Below, piece by piece: positions 5,420 to 15,500 of a stretch of DNA of 64,000 bases. The translations under genes were made by a program, and so were the position numbers. The notes beneath the pieces were generated by a model. It was not told where the DNA came from. It worked only from the letters and a program-made list of their open reading frames with translations, and made no database searches. The DNA is from a virus, in the IMG/VR virus record IMGVR_UViG_3300033273_000282, positions 1 to 64,000 of that record; one strand, written 5' to 3'. Every line of letters starts with the position of its first letter. Positions within the stretch are counted from its first letter, which is position 1.

Positions 5420-5620
5420 ATGAACTTCGCCACAGCATCCAAAGCAGAACTCCTCGCCGCTGGTTTCACGTTCAAGACCGTTCGCCCTCGTCGCCCCCGT
5501 AAGGGTGAGTTGATCTGCCAGCGAGTCGGGTTCAAGACCAAGCGGGGCAGTCAGCAATGGCGTGACCGTGAGCACATCGCCTCTCCCTCTGCCTACGCCG
5601 TGGTGATGGGCAACGGGTGA
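5420..5620 (+). CDS. small basic protein, unknown
   Basis: 66 residues, very basic in the middle (KTVRPRRPRKGELICQRVGF, KTKRGSQQWRDREH), so nucleic-acid contact is plausible. Last gene of the G+C-rich cassette; a long G/C hairpin follows its stop. No family recognised. Confidence 0.6.
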   Translation: MNFATASKAELLAAGFTFKTVRPRRPRKGELICQRVGFKTKRGSQQWRDREHIASPSAYAVVMGNG

Positions 5621-5640
5621 GCACGGCACCCTAGGACACA

Positions 5641-5676
5641 GGGGCGGGGGGGACAGTATATGCCCCCTTGCCCCCC
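5641..5676 (+). terminator. large G/C hairpin at the end of the cassette
   Basis: A GGGGCGGGGGG tract (from 5641) faces CCCCCTTGCCCCCC across GACAGTATATG. The pairing is strong but without a T-tract. It marks an abrupt switch from G+C-rich to AT-rich DNA at about 5700. The rest of the 5621-5830 gap holds a late-promoter motif and no gene. Confidence 0.5.
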
Positions 5677-5746
5677 TAGCGCCCCCGCGCCGAGCGACCC
5701 CAAAAAAGTACCTTCTTTCTAAGCTATAAACGTTTCCAGACGCTCG

Positions 5747-5753
5747 ATAAATA
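5747..5753 (+). promoter_or_regulatory. late promoter motif ATAAATA
   Basis: CGATAAATATTAAAGG, matching the T4 late consensus TATAAATA in seven bases, 78 bases before the ATG at 5831, at the start of AT-rich DNA. Confidence 0.4.
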
Positions 5754-5830
5754 TTAAAGGGAAAACGAGAAATCAAAACAACTCAAAAATAAAAAATTTC
5801 CCAGGTATCAAACGCCCTCAAAAGTCGATC

Positions 5831-6070
5831 ATGAAACACAAAGTAACTTACAGGACGCCTAACGGCGTATTGCAGGAAACCATGTTTGATCAATTTGATG
5901 AATTTTGTGACAGCATGGAGGACGTGGCACAACAATATTACCAGGGACTGAAAGAACCTGGAGATGTCAACATTGAATCGGTATTAGACGATGGAACAAC
6001 CAGAGGAGAGAAAGTTTCCTTCGATGGAAGAACTGAATTCCTATCTGAGCAACATGAAGCTGATGTATAG
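5831..6070 (+). CDS. small acidic protein, unknown
   Basis: 79 residues (MKHKVTYRTPNGVLQET...), acidic, with a strand-rich start and a helix at residues 19-40 (DQFDEFCDSMEDVAQQYYQG). Its 3' end overlaps the next gene in another frame. First gene after the cassette and the first with ordinary AT-rich codons. No family recognised. Confidence 0.6.
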   Translation: MKHKVTYRTPNGVLQETMFDQFDEFCDSMEDVAQQYYQGLKEPGDVNIESVLDDGTTRGEKVSFDGRTEFLSEQHEADV

Positions 6071-6176
6071 ACCTCCTGGTGGGGACTATATGTTACTTAC
6101 AGATTATCTGGACACCATAGAAGAGCGTTTAAGGAGATTAGAGGATGGCACAACTGGTAATACCGACAACGGTTGA
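5991..6176 (+). CDS. small protein with C-terminal helix, unknown
   Basis: 61 residues from 5991. An in-frame ATG at 6024 (50 residues) has AGGAG upstream and overlaps the previous gene less, so it may be the true start. MEELNSYLSNMKLMYRPPGGDYMLLTDYLDTIEERLRRLE reads as two helices around a PPGGDY turn. The gene overlaps the PAAR-like gene by 32 bases. No family recognised. Confidence 0.5.
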   Translation: MEQPEERKFPSMEELNSYLSNMKLMYRPPGGDYMLLTDYLDTIEERLRRLEDGTTGNTDNG

Positions 6177-6510
6177 TACACAGTCAACAGACGGCAATTG
6201 TCTATATCCTGCTGCTGCTCTAGGAGGACAACCGATTGTCTCACCGAACATTAAGATCGATGGGCAACAGGTGGAATTCTATACTGCTTCGACAGTTCCT
6301 GCTACGGTAGAGGGTCAGAAGGTTAACCCACTCATTCCCGCACCCTGCCAACCAGGGGTGAGAGTTATTCAAGCAACAGTAAACACTACTGTATTTTTTA
6401 ACAATCAGTTGCCAGCGGTAGCAGGGGACCAAGCAGCAATGGCGGGTACTGCTAGACCACTAGTTGGTCCATACGGTCCAGCGACAGTATTAATTGGCAG
6501 TTCTGGGTGA
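6145..6510 (+). CDS. PAAR-like baseplate spike-tip candidate (T4 gp5.4 type)
   Basis: 121 residues with AGGAG before the ATG. The C-terminal half has the periodicity of PAAR proteins: TTVFFNNQLPAVAGDQAAM, then TARPLVGPYGPATVLIGSSG, where PAAR repeats show G-x-P-A-A-x-x-G-D and end in TVLIGxxG. PAAR proteins cap the spike of contractile tails and help pierce the envelope; T4 gp5.4 is about 97 residues. Location just before baseplate genes fits. The similarity is motif-level and from memory, so the assignment is tentative. Confidence 0.5.
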   Translation: MAQLVIPTTVDTQSTDGNCLYPAAALGGQPIVSPNIKIDGQQVEFYTASTVPATVEGQKVNPLIPAPCQPGVRVIQATVNTTVFFNNQLPAVAGDQAAMAGTARPLVGPYGPATVLIGSSG

Positions 6511-6522
6511 TTATGGTATAAT
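6494..6522 (+). promoter_or_regulatory. sigma-70-type promoter TTGGCA-17-TATAAT
   Basis: TTGGCA at 6494-6499 and a perfect TATAAT at 6517-6522 with exactly 17 bases between; a TATGG precedes the -10. It overlaps the 3' end of the PAAR-like gene and points at the basic protein gene at 6546. Confidence 0.65.
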
Positions 6523-6545
6523 ATGGGAGTCGTTCTAAGATAATC

Positions 6546-6692
6546 ATGGCAAAAGCAAAGATTGGACTGAGTGGTCAGAAGGTAATCGAAGCTACTCCAA
6601 AGTGTACCCGTCAGGGTAACAGTAAGAATACGAAGTATTCTGCTACTAGCAGAAACAAAGCAAAGAAGAAGTATCGTGGACAAGGTAAGTGA
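6546..6692 (+). CDS. small highly basic protein, unknown
   Basis: 48 residues, rich in Lys/Arg (MAKAKIGLSGQKVIEATPKC, then RNKAKKKYRGQGK at the end). Such short basic proteins near virion genes in cyanophages may bind DNA or RNA; no fold is recognised. It has its own good sigma-70-type promoter. Its last 17 bases overlap the next gene. Confidence 0.6.
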   Translation: MAKAKIGLSGQKVIEATPKCTRQGNSKNTKYSATSRNKAKKKYRGQGK

Positions 6693-7116
6693 AGTAAGAG
6701 AATGGATTAAGCATGTTTCTGTGAAGCGTAGGGAATTGGGTGGTCATGCCATCTGTCCCTACGCTTTTTCTGCGTCTATACATATAGAGGAACGCGCTCT
6801 GAAGGATGTGACTCTGATAGAAGCGGGCGCGGATGTGGTCGTTTTTATTGTTGGAGACTGTAGCGTTGCTGCTATGATGGCAACCGTTGATCATCTTAAT
6901 ATGACCCATAGGGATTATATTTGGTTAGATGACCATAAAGACGAACCAACGTTTATAAATGGCGTTCAAAGTAATTTTGGTAAAGATAATCTGATTTTAT
7001 GCCAGAGGCGTGATAAATTACTACAGGCGAGAGAGAATTTATCAAAAACTGATTATTATAAGTATTGGTCCGAAGAATTATACAATCGAATTGTTAAAGG
7101 GATAGGAACCCCTTAA
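6676..7116 (+). CDS. conserved-looking phage protein, unknown
   Basis: 146 residues from a GTG at 6676 overlapping the previous gene; a second GTG at 6721 is possible and no ATG is suitably placed. Opening SVKRRELGGHAICPYAF, then alternating strand/helix (DVVVFIVGDCSVAAMM, YIWLDDHKDE), and a charged helical end. An alpha/beta fold is likely. I recall similar proteins in other cyanophages but no function. Confidence 0.6.
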   Translation: MDKVSEVREWIKHVSVKRRELGGHAICPYAFSASIHIEERALKDVTLIEAGADVVVFIVGDCSVAAMMATVDHLNMTHRDYIWLDDHKDEPTFINGVQSNFGKDNLILCQRRDKLLQARENLSKTDYYKYWSEELYNRIVKGIGTP

Positions 7117-7150
7117 AAAGTTCTGTTCAACCCCATAAAGGAGAAAACAG

Positions 7151-7333
7151 ATGGCAAATTCACCCGTAGATAAGGGCGAGGACTTTATAAAGTCTGGGAT
7201 GACCCTAATAACCGATAGAGCAAGCGATAAGTACCTTAAGAGTACAAAATACCATATTCCAGAAGATCGTCTCTCAAGACCTTGTGGAGGTGCTGGTGGG
7301 TTTGATGATTACGTGGAGAGGTGGCACGAATAG
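7151..7333 (+). CDS. small protein, unknown
   Basis: 60 residues with a strong AAAGGAG ribosome site. Hydrophilic; ends CGGAGGFDDYVERWHE. Lies directly before the late promoter of gp25. No family recognised. Confidence 0.6.
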   Translation: MANSPVDKGEDFIKSGMTLITDRASDKYLKSTKYHIPEDRLSRPCGGAGGFDDYVERWHE

Positions 7334-7336
7334 GGC

Positions 7337-7343
7337 ATAAATA
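7337..7343 (+). promoter_or_regulatory. late promoter motif ATAAATA before gp25
   Basis: GGCATAAATAATC, 18 bases before the gp25 start, matching the T4 late -10 TATAAATA at seven of eight bases. Expected to be read by the phage late sigma factor gp55 (not in the window). Confidence 0.55.
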
Positions 7344-7361
7344 ATCAATAAAACTACCTTC

Positions 7362-7754
7362 ATGCCTGAATTCCAAACATTTAAGGATTTCAACATCAAC
7401 TTTAAGTCTCATCCCGTAACGGAAGACTTACAAGTTGTAAAAGATAGTGCAGACATCAAACAGTCTATTAAGAGTCTCTTATTGACCCGAAAGGGCGAAA
7501 GACTCTTTAATTCTGATTTGGGAACTGCTCTAGCAGATCTATTGTTTGAACCTTTGGATTTTGGTACAGCAGCGATCATACGAGATGAGATTAATGAGGT
7601 CATCACCACGTATGAACGAAGAATTGAAATCCGTGAATTGAATGTCGATACTAACTTTGATGATAATGGTTATGACATTAATTTAGAATACTCGATTCGT
7701 GGTAGAGCGGATCTACAAACAAACATCGAATTCTTCCTAGAGAGCACTAGATAA
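7362..7754 (+). CDS. 25: baseplate wedge protein gp25
   Basis: 130 residues (T4 gp25: 132). Carries the gp25/W family signature: VKDSADIKQSIKSLLLTRKG, then ERLFNSDLGTALADLLFEPL, and a C-terminal strand pair. gp25 is a small wedge protein that, with gp6, helps join the wedge to the tail sheath-initiating ring. It sits two bases before gp6, a compact wedge operon behind a late promoter. Confident. Confidence 0.95.
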   Translation: MPEFQTFKDFNINFKSHPVTEDLQVVKDSADIKQSIKSLLLTRKGERLFNSDLGTALADLLFEPLDFGTAAIIRDEINEVITTYERRIEIRELNVDTNFDDNGYDINLEYSIRGRADLQTNIEFFLESTR

Positions 7755-7756
7755 CC

Positions 7757-9562
7757 ATGGCGTCATACGTACAAGTATCAAACTTAGACTTTCAAGACAT
7801 TAAAACTGCTCTCAAGGAATATTTGAGAGCACAGTCCGACTTTACATCGTATGACTTCGAAGGATCGTCGATGAGTGTCCTATTGGACATTCTTGCTTAT
7901 AATACGTATTATACAGCGTTCAATGCCAACATGGTGGTGAACGAACTGTTCCTGGACTCAGCAACCCTCAGGGACAACGTTATTGCCCTTGCCAAGCAGT
8001 TAGGATACAGACCCAAGTCAAAGGTCGCTCCAGAGGCACGTGTGACCTTCTCGGTGGACTATCCTAGTGCTGCTCCAAAAGTATCTGTACTACAGAAAGG
8101 AACAGGATTCACAACAGTATTCAATGATACTCTATATTCTTACGTAACGATTGATGACCAGTCGGTGCCTGTGGAAAACGGCGTTGCTTACTTCGATAAT
8201 ATCCCTGTCTATGAAGGAACCCTGATTACTAGCACCTACATCGTCAACACTTCTCTACCCTCCCAGAGGTTTATTATTCAGAACCCAGGCATCGATACTA
8301 GTTCTGTGAGAGTAAAGGTATATGAGAGCGCACAATCGACCTCTTACGCCATTTACGACTATGCTGAGAACATTCTCAATGTAAACTCGGAGTCCAAAGC
8401 ATTCTTCCTTGATGAAGTAGAAGATGAGCGTTATGAGTTGTTCTTTGGCGATGGAGTTCTAGGTAGCAAACTCGATAATGGTAATAAGATTGAGATTACA
8501 TATCTAGTTACTAATGGTGATGTCACTAACGGAGCGAAGAGCTTTACCTTTAATGGTGTCATTACTGATAAGTTTAGCAACACTGGATTCGTTTATAACG
8601 TTTCTGTCAACTCTTCAGCAACCGTAGCAGCAAATGGCGGTGCTGGTATTGAGTCGATTTCTAAGATCAAGTACAATGCTCCAAAGTATTTCAGCACTCA
8701 AGACCGTGCTGTTACTGCTAATGACTATGGTAGCATTGTAAGAAACATCTATCCTGCTATCTCAGACATCATTACATTTGGTGGTGAAGAGGATGATCCA
8801 CCAGAGTATGGCAAAGTAAAGATTGTCATCAAACCAGAAAACGCTAGTTTCTTGTCTTCTACTACAAAGAAGAGCATTGTAGACAAGATGAGAGACTACA
8901 TGGTTGCTTCTATCATTCCAGAGATCATTGACCCATCTATTCTCTATATTGAGGCAACTAGTGCCATCTACTACAACACCTCAGTAACTACAGAGAAACC
9001 TGAAGAGATTAGAAACAAAGTTATCTCTGGTATCAATTCTTACCTAGCACAATCTACCGTAGAGAAGTTTAACGGTAAGTTTCGTTTTAGTAAGTTTGTA
9101 TCAACTATTGACAATAGTGATCGCTCTATCTCCTCTAATGCCACGACGATTATGATGAGGAAGGATTTCTATCCTCAGATCAATTCTACGTCATTCTATG
9201 AGGTTTGTTATCAGAATGAATTCGATGAACCTTGTGATGGTCCAACCCTGATGTCCACAGGGTTTAAAGTCACTGAGTTCCCTTCATACACAGTGTATTT
9301 TGAAGATAGGGATGGCATAATCGTCCTATATAGATTAGACAGTTTGACTGGTGAAAAAATCACATTGAACGATTCTATTGGAACCGTTGATTATGTGAAA
9401 GGTGAGATCAAATTGTATGATGTAACTATCATCCAAGGTAGTTTCAGTGATAACAGAATCGAGATTCGTGTCAAACCCAAGTCGAATGACATCAATGCTT
9501 CTAGAGAACTCTATCTAGACGTTGATGTAACTAAGAGTAAATTCACGGTATACCCAGAGTAA
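7757..9562 (+). CDS. 6: baseplate wedge protein gp6 (baseplate J family)
   Basis: 601 residues (T4 gp6: 660). The N-terminal LDFQDIKTALKEYLRAQSDF, then EGSSMSVLLDILAYNTYYTAF and DSATLRDNVIALAKQLGYRP, is the characteristic start of gp6/baseplate-J proteins. A strand-rich middle and the NDYGSIVRNIYPAISDI segment (about residue 320) follow. gp6 dimers form the continuous inner ring of the baseplate that rearranges on sheath contraction. Neighbours gp25 and gp7-like confirm the assignment. Confidence 0.95.
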   Translation: MASYVQVSNLDFQDIKTALKEYLRAQSDFTSYDFEGSSMSVLLDILAYNTYYTAFNANMVVNELFLDSATLRDNVIALAKQLGYRPKSKVAPEARVTFSVDYPSAAPKVSVLQKGTGFTTVFNDTLYSYVTIDDQSVPVENGVAYFDNIPVYEGTLITSTYIVNTSLPSQRFIIQNPGIDTSSVRVKVYESAQSTSYAIYDYAENILNVNSESKAFFLDEVEDERYELFFGDGVLGSKLDNGNKIEITYLVTNGDVTNGAKSFTFNGVITDKFSNTGFVYNVSVNSSATVAANGGAGIESISKIKYNAPKYFSTQDRAVTANDYGSIVRNIYPAISDIITFGGEEDDPPEYGKVKIVIKPENASFLSSTTKKSIVDKMRDYMVASIIPEIIDPSILYIEATSAIYYNTSVTTEKPEEIRNKVISGINSYLAQSTVEKFNGKFRFSKFVSTIDNSDRSISSNATTIMMRKDFYPQINSTSFYEVCYQNEFDEPCDGPTLMSTGFKVTEFPSYTVYFEDRDGIIVLYRLDSLTGEKITLNDSIGTVDYVKGEIKLYDVTIIQGSFSDNRIEIRVKPKSNDINASRELYLDVDVTKSKFTVYPE

Positions 9563-9568
9563 GATTAG

Positions 9569-12500
9569 ATGGCAGCCAAGAAGAGAAGGTTATCGTCCCT
9601 GATCGAGTCCCAACTCCCAGGGTTTATCCAGTATGAGTACGAAAATTTCTCGAAGTTCGTAGAAAAGTATTACGAACAGCAGGAGTCTGCTGGTCAACCG
9701 TTGGATATTGTCTCTAATCTTAGTCAGTATAGAGATATCAATTTTTATGAGAAGAACCTACTAAGTCAGCAATCTACACTGGTTAGTTCTATTCTTGCTG
9801 ATGGTACTTCTTTTGAGGTAGAAAATGGCGATTCCTTCCCTGAAGAGAATGGTTATGTTCAGATTGGTGATGAGATTCTATTCTACCAGACTAGAAGTGG
9901 TAATGTTTTTAGTGAAGTTTCTAGAGGTGTAAGTGGTAATACTACTCTAGGGGATTTATATACCAAGTCAGCATTCGTTACAACTGCTGCTGCCCCACAT
10001 TATCAGGGTGATGTTGTAAGGAATATTAGTAATCTATTTCTATATGCTCTAGTCAAGGAATTTGAGAAAACATATCTGTCTGAATTCCCAGAGGCATATC
10101 TTAAAGAGGGGGTTGACAAAAGATCCCTAATTAAAAATATTTCTTCGTTCTACAAGGCAAAAGGCACTGATAAGTCGATCAGATTCTTGTTTAACGCTAT
10201 CGTTACTGACGATCCTCTAAATGTGCCTGAGGTTATCAAACCAAAGGACTTTACACTCAAGGCATCGGTATCGGATTGGACTAAAAACTATTCACTAAAA
10301 GCAAAAGTGAACAGTGGTGATGTATTCAGTTTAATTGGTGAGCGTATCACCCAAGAGATTGATGGTTACGATAAAGGCATCGAGTTTGCTCAGGCAATTG
10401 TTGATAATGTTATCTCTATTGGTAATGACGGTCAAGAAGACCTGTATGAAGTAATCCTAGAACCATCAACAGTCAATGGTCAGTTCCAAGTTTCTGGTAG
10501 AACTGAAACTACTGTCTTATTGTCTGCTACTGCTAGTGCTAATGATACGATTACTGTCAAGTCTACAATGGGATTCCCCAAGACGGGTAAGATCCTAGTT
10601 GGCGACGAAGTTATTACATATAAGGACAAAACTGTTAATCAGTTTATTATTGATCAACGTCTTGGTCCTATCAGAAACCATAACATTGGTAAGAGCGTAT
10701 TTCGTTATTCTACCATCACTAGTGGCGATGTAAAAATCACTACTCTAGGTTTGCTGTATAACATATTGCCATCTCAACAGGCACCTTATTCTGTTAGTGG
10801 TGATATTGTACAAGTAGGTGACTCTGGATTTCAAACAAATGATCCTATTGTTTTCGATATTATCCTAAGAAGAAATAGGTGGAGAATCAATGAGTCTCCA
10901 TCTACTCAAACTGTTCAGATCAAAGGATCTGATACCCAGTTTGTTGGTGATGTGGGAGCAGTGTTTGAAGATGATCAATACTATTACATTACCTCTTCTT
11001 CATACCCCACTGGAAATATTCTTGTCGATACCCAGTACACAGAAAATCTACTAGATCAGAAACATCTAAAACTAATTCGTAAGCAACCTGTAACTACTAC
11101 AGAGGTGTATGAAACCTCTAATAGAGATGTTGGTATTTTTATTAATGGTGTTCCCGCTCTGGGATACAAATCTACGGAATTTGTCAAGCAAGGTGCTATT
11201 GAGTCAGTAACGGTTGAAAATAGAGGATTCTCTTACGCTAACGCTCCATTTGTTCTTGTTAACGAACTACCTAATAAAGCAAGGTGTACACTCAATGGTA
11301 GTGTTCTAGATGAAGTTGAAATTCTAACTACAGAAAGCTTTGATGAAGATCCATCTATCAGAATTACTTCTGGTGAAGGAGCAGTTCTAGAACCAGTGAT
11401 TACTGCTGGTGCCATCACCAGTATGAACATTGTTAATGCGGGTAAGTATTACTCTTCTCCGCCAGTCATTCGTATTGTAGATCAACTGGGCAAAGGAAAC
11501 TTTGCTGAATTTGAGGCAATCTTGGATTCTGATGGTAGTATTACCGAAGTAAAGAAAATTTCTAAAGGTAGATTCTACACCAGAGGATATACTAATGTTT
11601 TTGTCGAAGCAGTTGGTAAAGGTGCTGTTGCCTCGGCAAAAATCAAACGTTGGGTATATAATCGCTACGAGCAAATCAAAAATAATCTAGATAGCAGCAA
11701 TGGTACAGTATTTGCTAACTACAACCCATTGAGAGATTATGGTTATGCTTATGTTGCTAATCCAGTCGATGCTAGAAAGAAAGCATATTCTAGTGAGGGT
11801 AGTTATAACACTAACTTGATCAACGAGAACATCCACTCTCCTATTATTGGTTATGCCTATGATGGCAACCCAATCTATGGACCAATTGGATATAGCGATC
11901 CTGTAGATCCTGGTTCTTCGCTAACAAAACTTGCTAGTGGTTATGATCTTAAAGGTTCTAGACCAAATGGTCCTGATACTGGTAAGTATCCACTTGGTAC
12001 ATTTATTGATGACTATGAATGGGTTCCCAGTGTAAACTCTGGTAAAACCGAACTAGATCAAAACAATGGTAGATTCTGTGTAACTCCAGAGTATCCAAAT
12101 GGAACATATGCTTACTTTATTACTGTAGATGCTAATGAAGTTCCTCAGTTCCCATATATTCTCGGAAATAATTTCTATTCACTACCAGTAGACTCTAACT
12201 ACAATTCTAATATTTCTCAAGATGATATTCCTGTAGGGTTGAAAGCACTTAGATCTAGTCTATCGGAAAGGAACGGTAGTGGGTTTAGTGCTTTGATTCA
12301 AGATGTCAAGAAAGGTAATGTCTCATCTGGTTACGTAGAATCTTCTACCGATAACTTCTCTCCTGGTAACACCGTATATGTAAATAATACCAGAACTGAT
12401 GGTAGCGGTGCCGTTGTTACTGTAGATCATGTTACAGGTGTTGATGTTTCGTCGATTGAATGTACTCAGACAAAAGCGACACAAATTAAAATTCAAGAAA

Positions 12501-15500
12501 GTGGATATTTGTTTGCTGGAGATGAAATTACTCAAACAGGAGAAGATGGCACTGTTATTGCTTCTGGAGAACTCATTGGCGATGTAATTAATGCTAGTGA
12601 ACTAGTCCTTAGGAATGTTACTGGAACATTCAATACAACCAGACCTATTAATTCTGAAACTATTGTTGTAACTCTAGTCTTAGATTCTGATGCCAACTTT
12701 ACTGCTGGCGCTACGATGAGATTGACTAATGATGACAATGAAGATCAAGCGACTGGCGAAATCCTAGAAAGTACAACCAGACAGAACTCCGTCAAGGTAA
12801 AGGTAACTAGTAATGATAATTTTGTTGTTACATCTGATTATTATCTAAGAAGTTCTAACCTCAGTGATAGCAACCGTGTAGAGATTATTTCTATTAACTC
12901 ATTGAGCACAGGTCTAAATCCATTCTCTGTGAATGAAAACATTGCTATCGCCACAACTACCGAAAACCACAACCTAGGAGCAGGTGATCAAGTAGTTGTG
13001 GATATTCTACCAAATGATGCTACCACTGAAACCGAATATTATGTAAGGAAGCGTTTGTATCAAACTGCTACTGCTCTACAACCACAACACAATTCTACTA
13101 TTACTGACCCTGGTATTGGTAGTGCTGATGTTCTGAATAGTGGTCTTGGATATACCACTGACACTTATTATGAAGTTGAACTAATTTTTGTCGATGCTAC
13201 CCAAGCAAGAAATGGCGTAGGTCTACCTGGAGACGCTGGCAATGCTTTGGCAACTATTGATGTATCTAATCCACAAGGTTTAGGATCTGGTGGTGTTGGA
13301 TCTATTTTGATTACTACCAAGGGTAAAGGATATAAGAAAGGTGATCGTCTGACAGTTGCTGATGCCGACCTACAGAGGTCTGTTAACGAACCTAGACCAG
13401 ATAGATTGATTCTAGAAGTAGATCATGTTGGATTTGCTTACAATAACACGGTTCTTAAACTAACTAACGTAAATAACCTATCTCAGGACGATTTTATCCA
13501 GATTGGGCCAGAAGTTCTCAAGATTACTGGTGTTGACACCACTACTGACGAAGTAACAGTTGAAAGAGGGCAGCAAAACACAACACCAACAAACCATTAT
13601 GATGGTGCTGCTGTAACACTGAAAGATGGATTCTATAGATTTAGTGATAACTTCAGACCATTTGGTGATGATATCACTAAACCATATCTCAATCAATATA
13701 ATACTGAGACACATGTGATTGATGTTTCATATGATTACAACGCTAACCAACCACAGGTATTGTCTAATAGTTCATCGTTCTTCGATAGTTCTATCCCACA
13801 GAAACTAGTTCAGTTCCAAACTGTAGAGGAAGAAGCATTCAAACTTGAGTTTTCCACAGATAACACAAATTTCCAGGTTAATCCTGTTCTTGATGTTCAA
13901 AAGTATTACAAGTATACTTTTGATGTCAGTCACTTCTCGATGCTTGACACATATCTAGATTTCTCATCTAGTGCTAACTATAATATCTTTACAGAAGAAA
14001 AAGAGACTAGTGGCATTGCTCCTGGTAATGCTGGATCTTTTGTGTCTATTAAATTGGGATTTGGACCTGCTATTTCTACGAATACGTATCAAGAAAGAAG
14101 AGCAATCAATTTCCAGAACTACTTCTACTTTATTAAGGTATCCCCTAATGTAGACACTAGTGGTTCTTATCTAAGAATTATTGATGATCCATTGACAGGA
14201 ATCAAAAATGTCTTGTACAGCACAGACACTAAATTTGTTTATGATGTGAATGAAACCCCAGCATATGATGGTAGTGGTACAATGTCGTATATCACTAGTG
14301 CCAGACTTGCTGAAGGTAGCATCCATTCTGTTAAAGTAGTTAACACTGGTGAGGGATATGCTCAGATTCCTACTGTATATGGTGTCCAACCAACTGCTGT
14401 AAACGAAGCGTTTGTTGACCCTGTATGGGATCCTGTTCTACAGGTTGTCACTGGTTTTAATATTACAGATCAAGGTGGTGGTTATTCCAAACCTATTGTG
14501 TTGCTAACAGACACCGATGGCATCAAATATGAATATGAGTGTAGTCAACTGAACGGCAAACTTAGTCAAGTTGCTGTGTTGAAGCAAGGTAGTGGATTTA
14601 CATACAAACCAACAGCAAAAATTATCGAATCTGACGTAAAGATCTATCTAGAGTCTGATAACATTGGTTTGCCACAAAATGTCAGAATCAATAACCCTGG
14701 CCGTGGTTTCAATGCCGACAAATCTCAGTTGGGTTCTTATGAATCCCCAACAACATTTGTTCTAAGAAACATTAGTGATAGATTCTTCTCTGGCGAGAAA
14801 ATTAGACAGTTGACAACAAATGCTACTGCTGTTGTTGCTCAAGATGGTTTTAGAGAAGGAAGCAACTTGCTGAAAGTTGTTAGCATTAATGGAGTTTTCG
14901 ATAGTGGTAGTGAGATTACATCTGTTCTTGGTAGCAGAACTGCTACACTATATGCTCAGTTGTCTACAGAGTTCGAACCTGATGTAAGGTCTTATGTAGA
15001 CAATTTTGGATACTATACTTCTGATAGAGGAAAACTTAGCAATGCTAATCAACGTCTACAAGACTCTTACTTCTATCAAGACTATTCTTATGTAATTAAG
15101 TCGAAGACTTCTATTACTGAGTGGAGAGACCTAATTAAAAAGACTACTCACCCTGCTGGATTCCAGTTGTTTGGTGAGATGGTTGTCGAAAGTCAAGGTG
15201 AGGCACCGATGCCCACCGCTCAACCATCCCTTAACTATGTTAGCACAGTTGAACTACCACCTGTACAAATTACTTCTCTTTCTACCCAACAGTTAATTAC
15301 ACTTACTCAGTACAAACTAGAGCAACTTAAAGTAGAAGAAGGTCGTGGTTCTATTTCTATCGACACTTTCGATGCTACTGAGACGGTTGCTTATAATGTA
15401 AGTCTTTCTCCTGCTTTTGATGGTACATTCGATCCATCGACAGGTAACTTGATTGGTAACACCGAGTTTACTCTAATTGACGAGAAGAATGGATTAGCAC

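Noticed and set aside
5030-5776. Long reverse-strand open frame of 248 codons across the cassette
   Set aside because: It is a shadow of G+C-rich + strand genes with their own promoters; its translation crosses hairpins and shows no family features.
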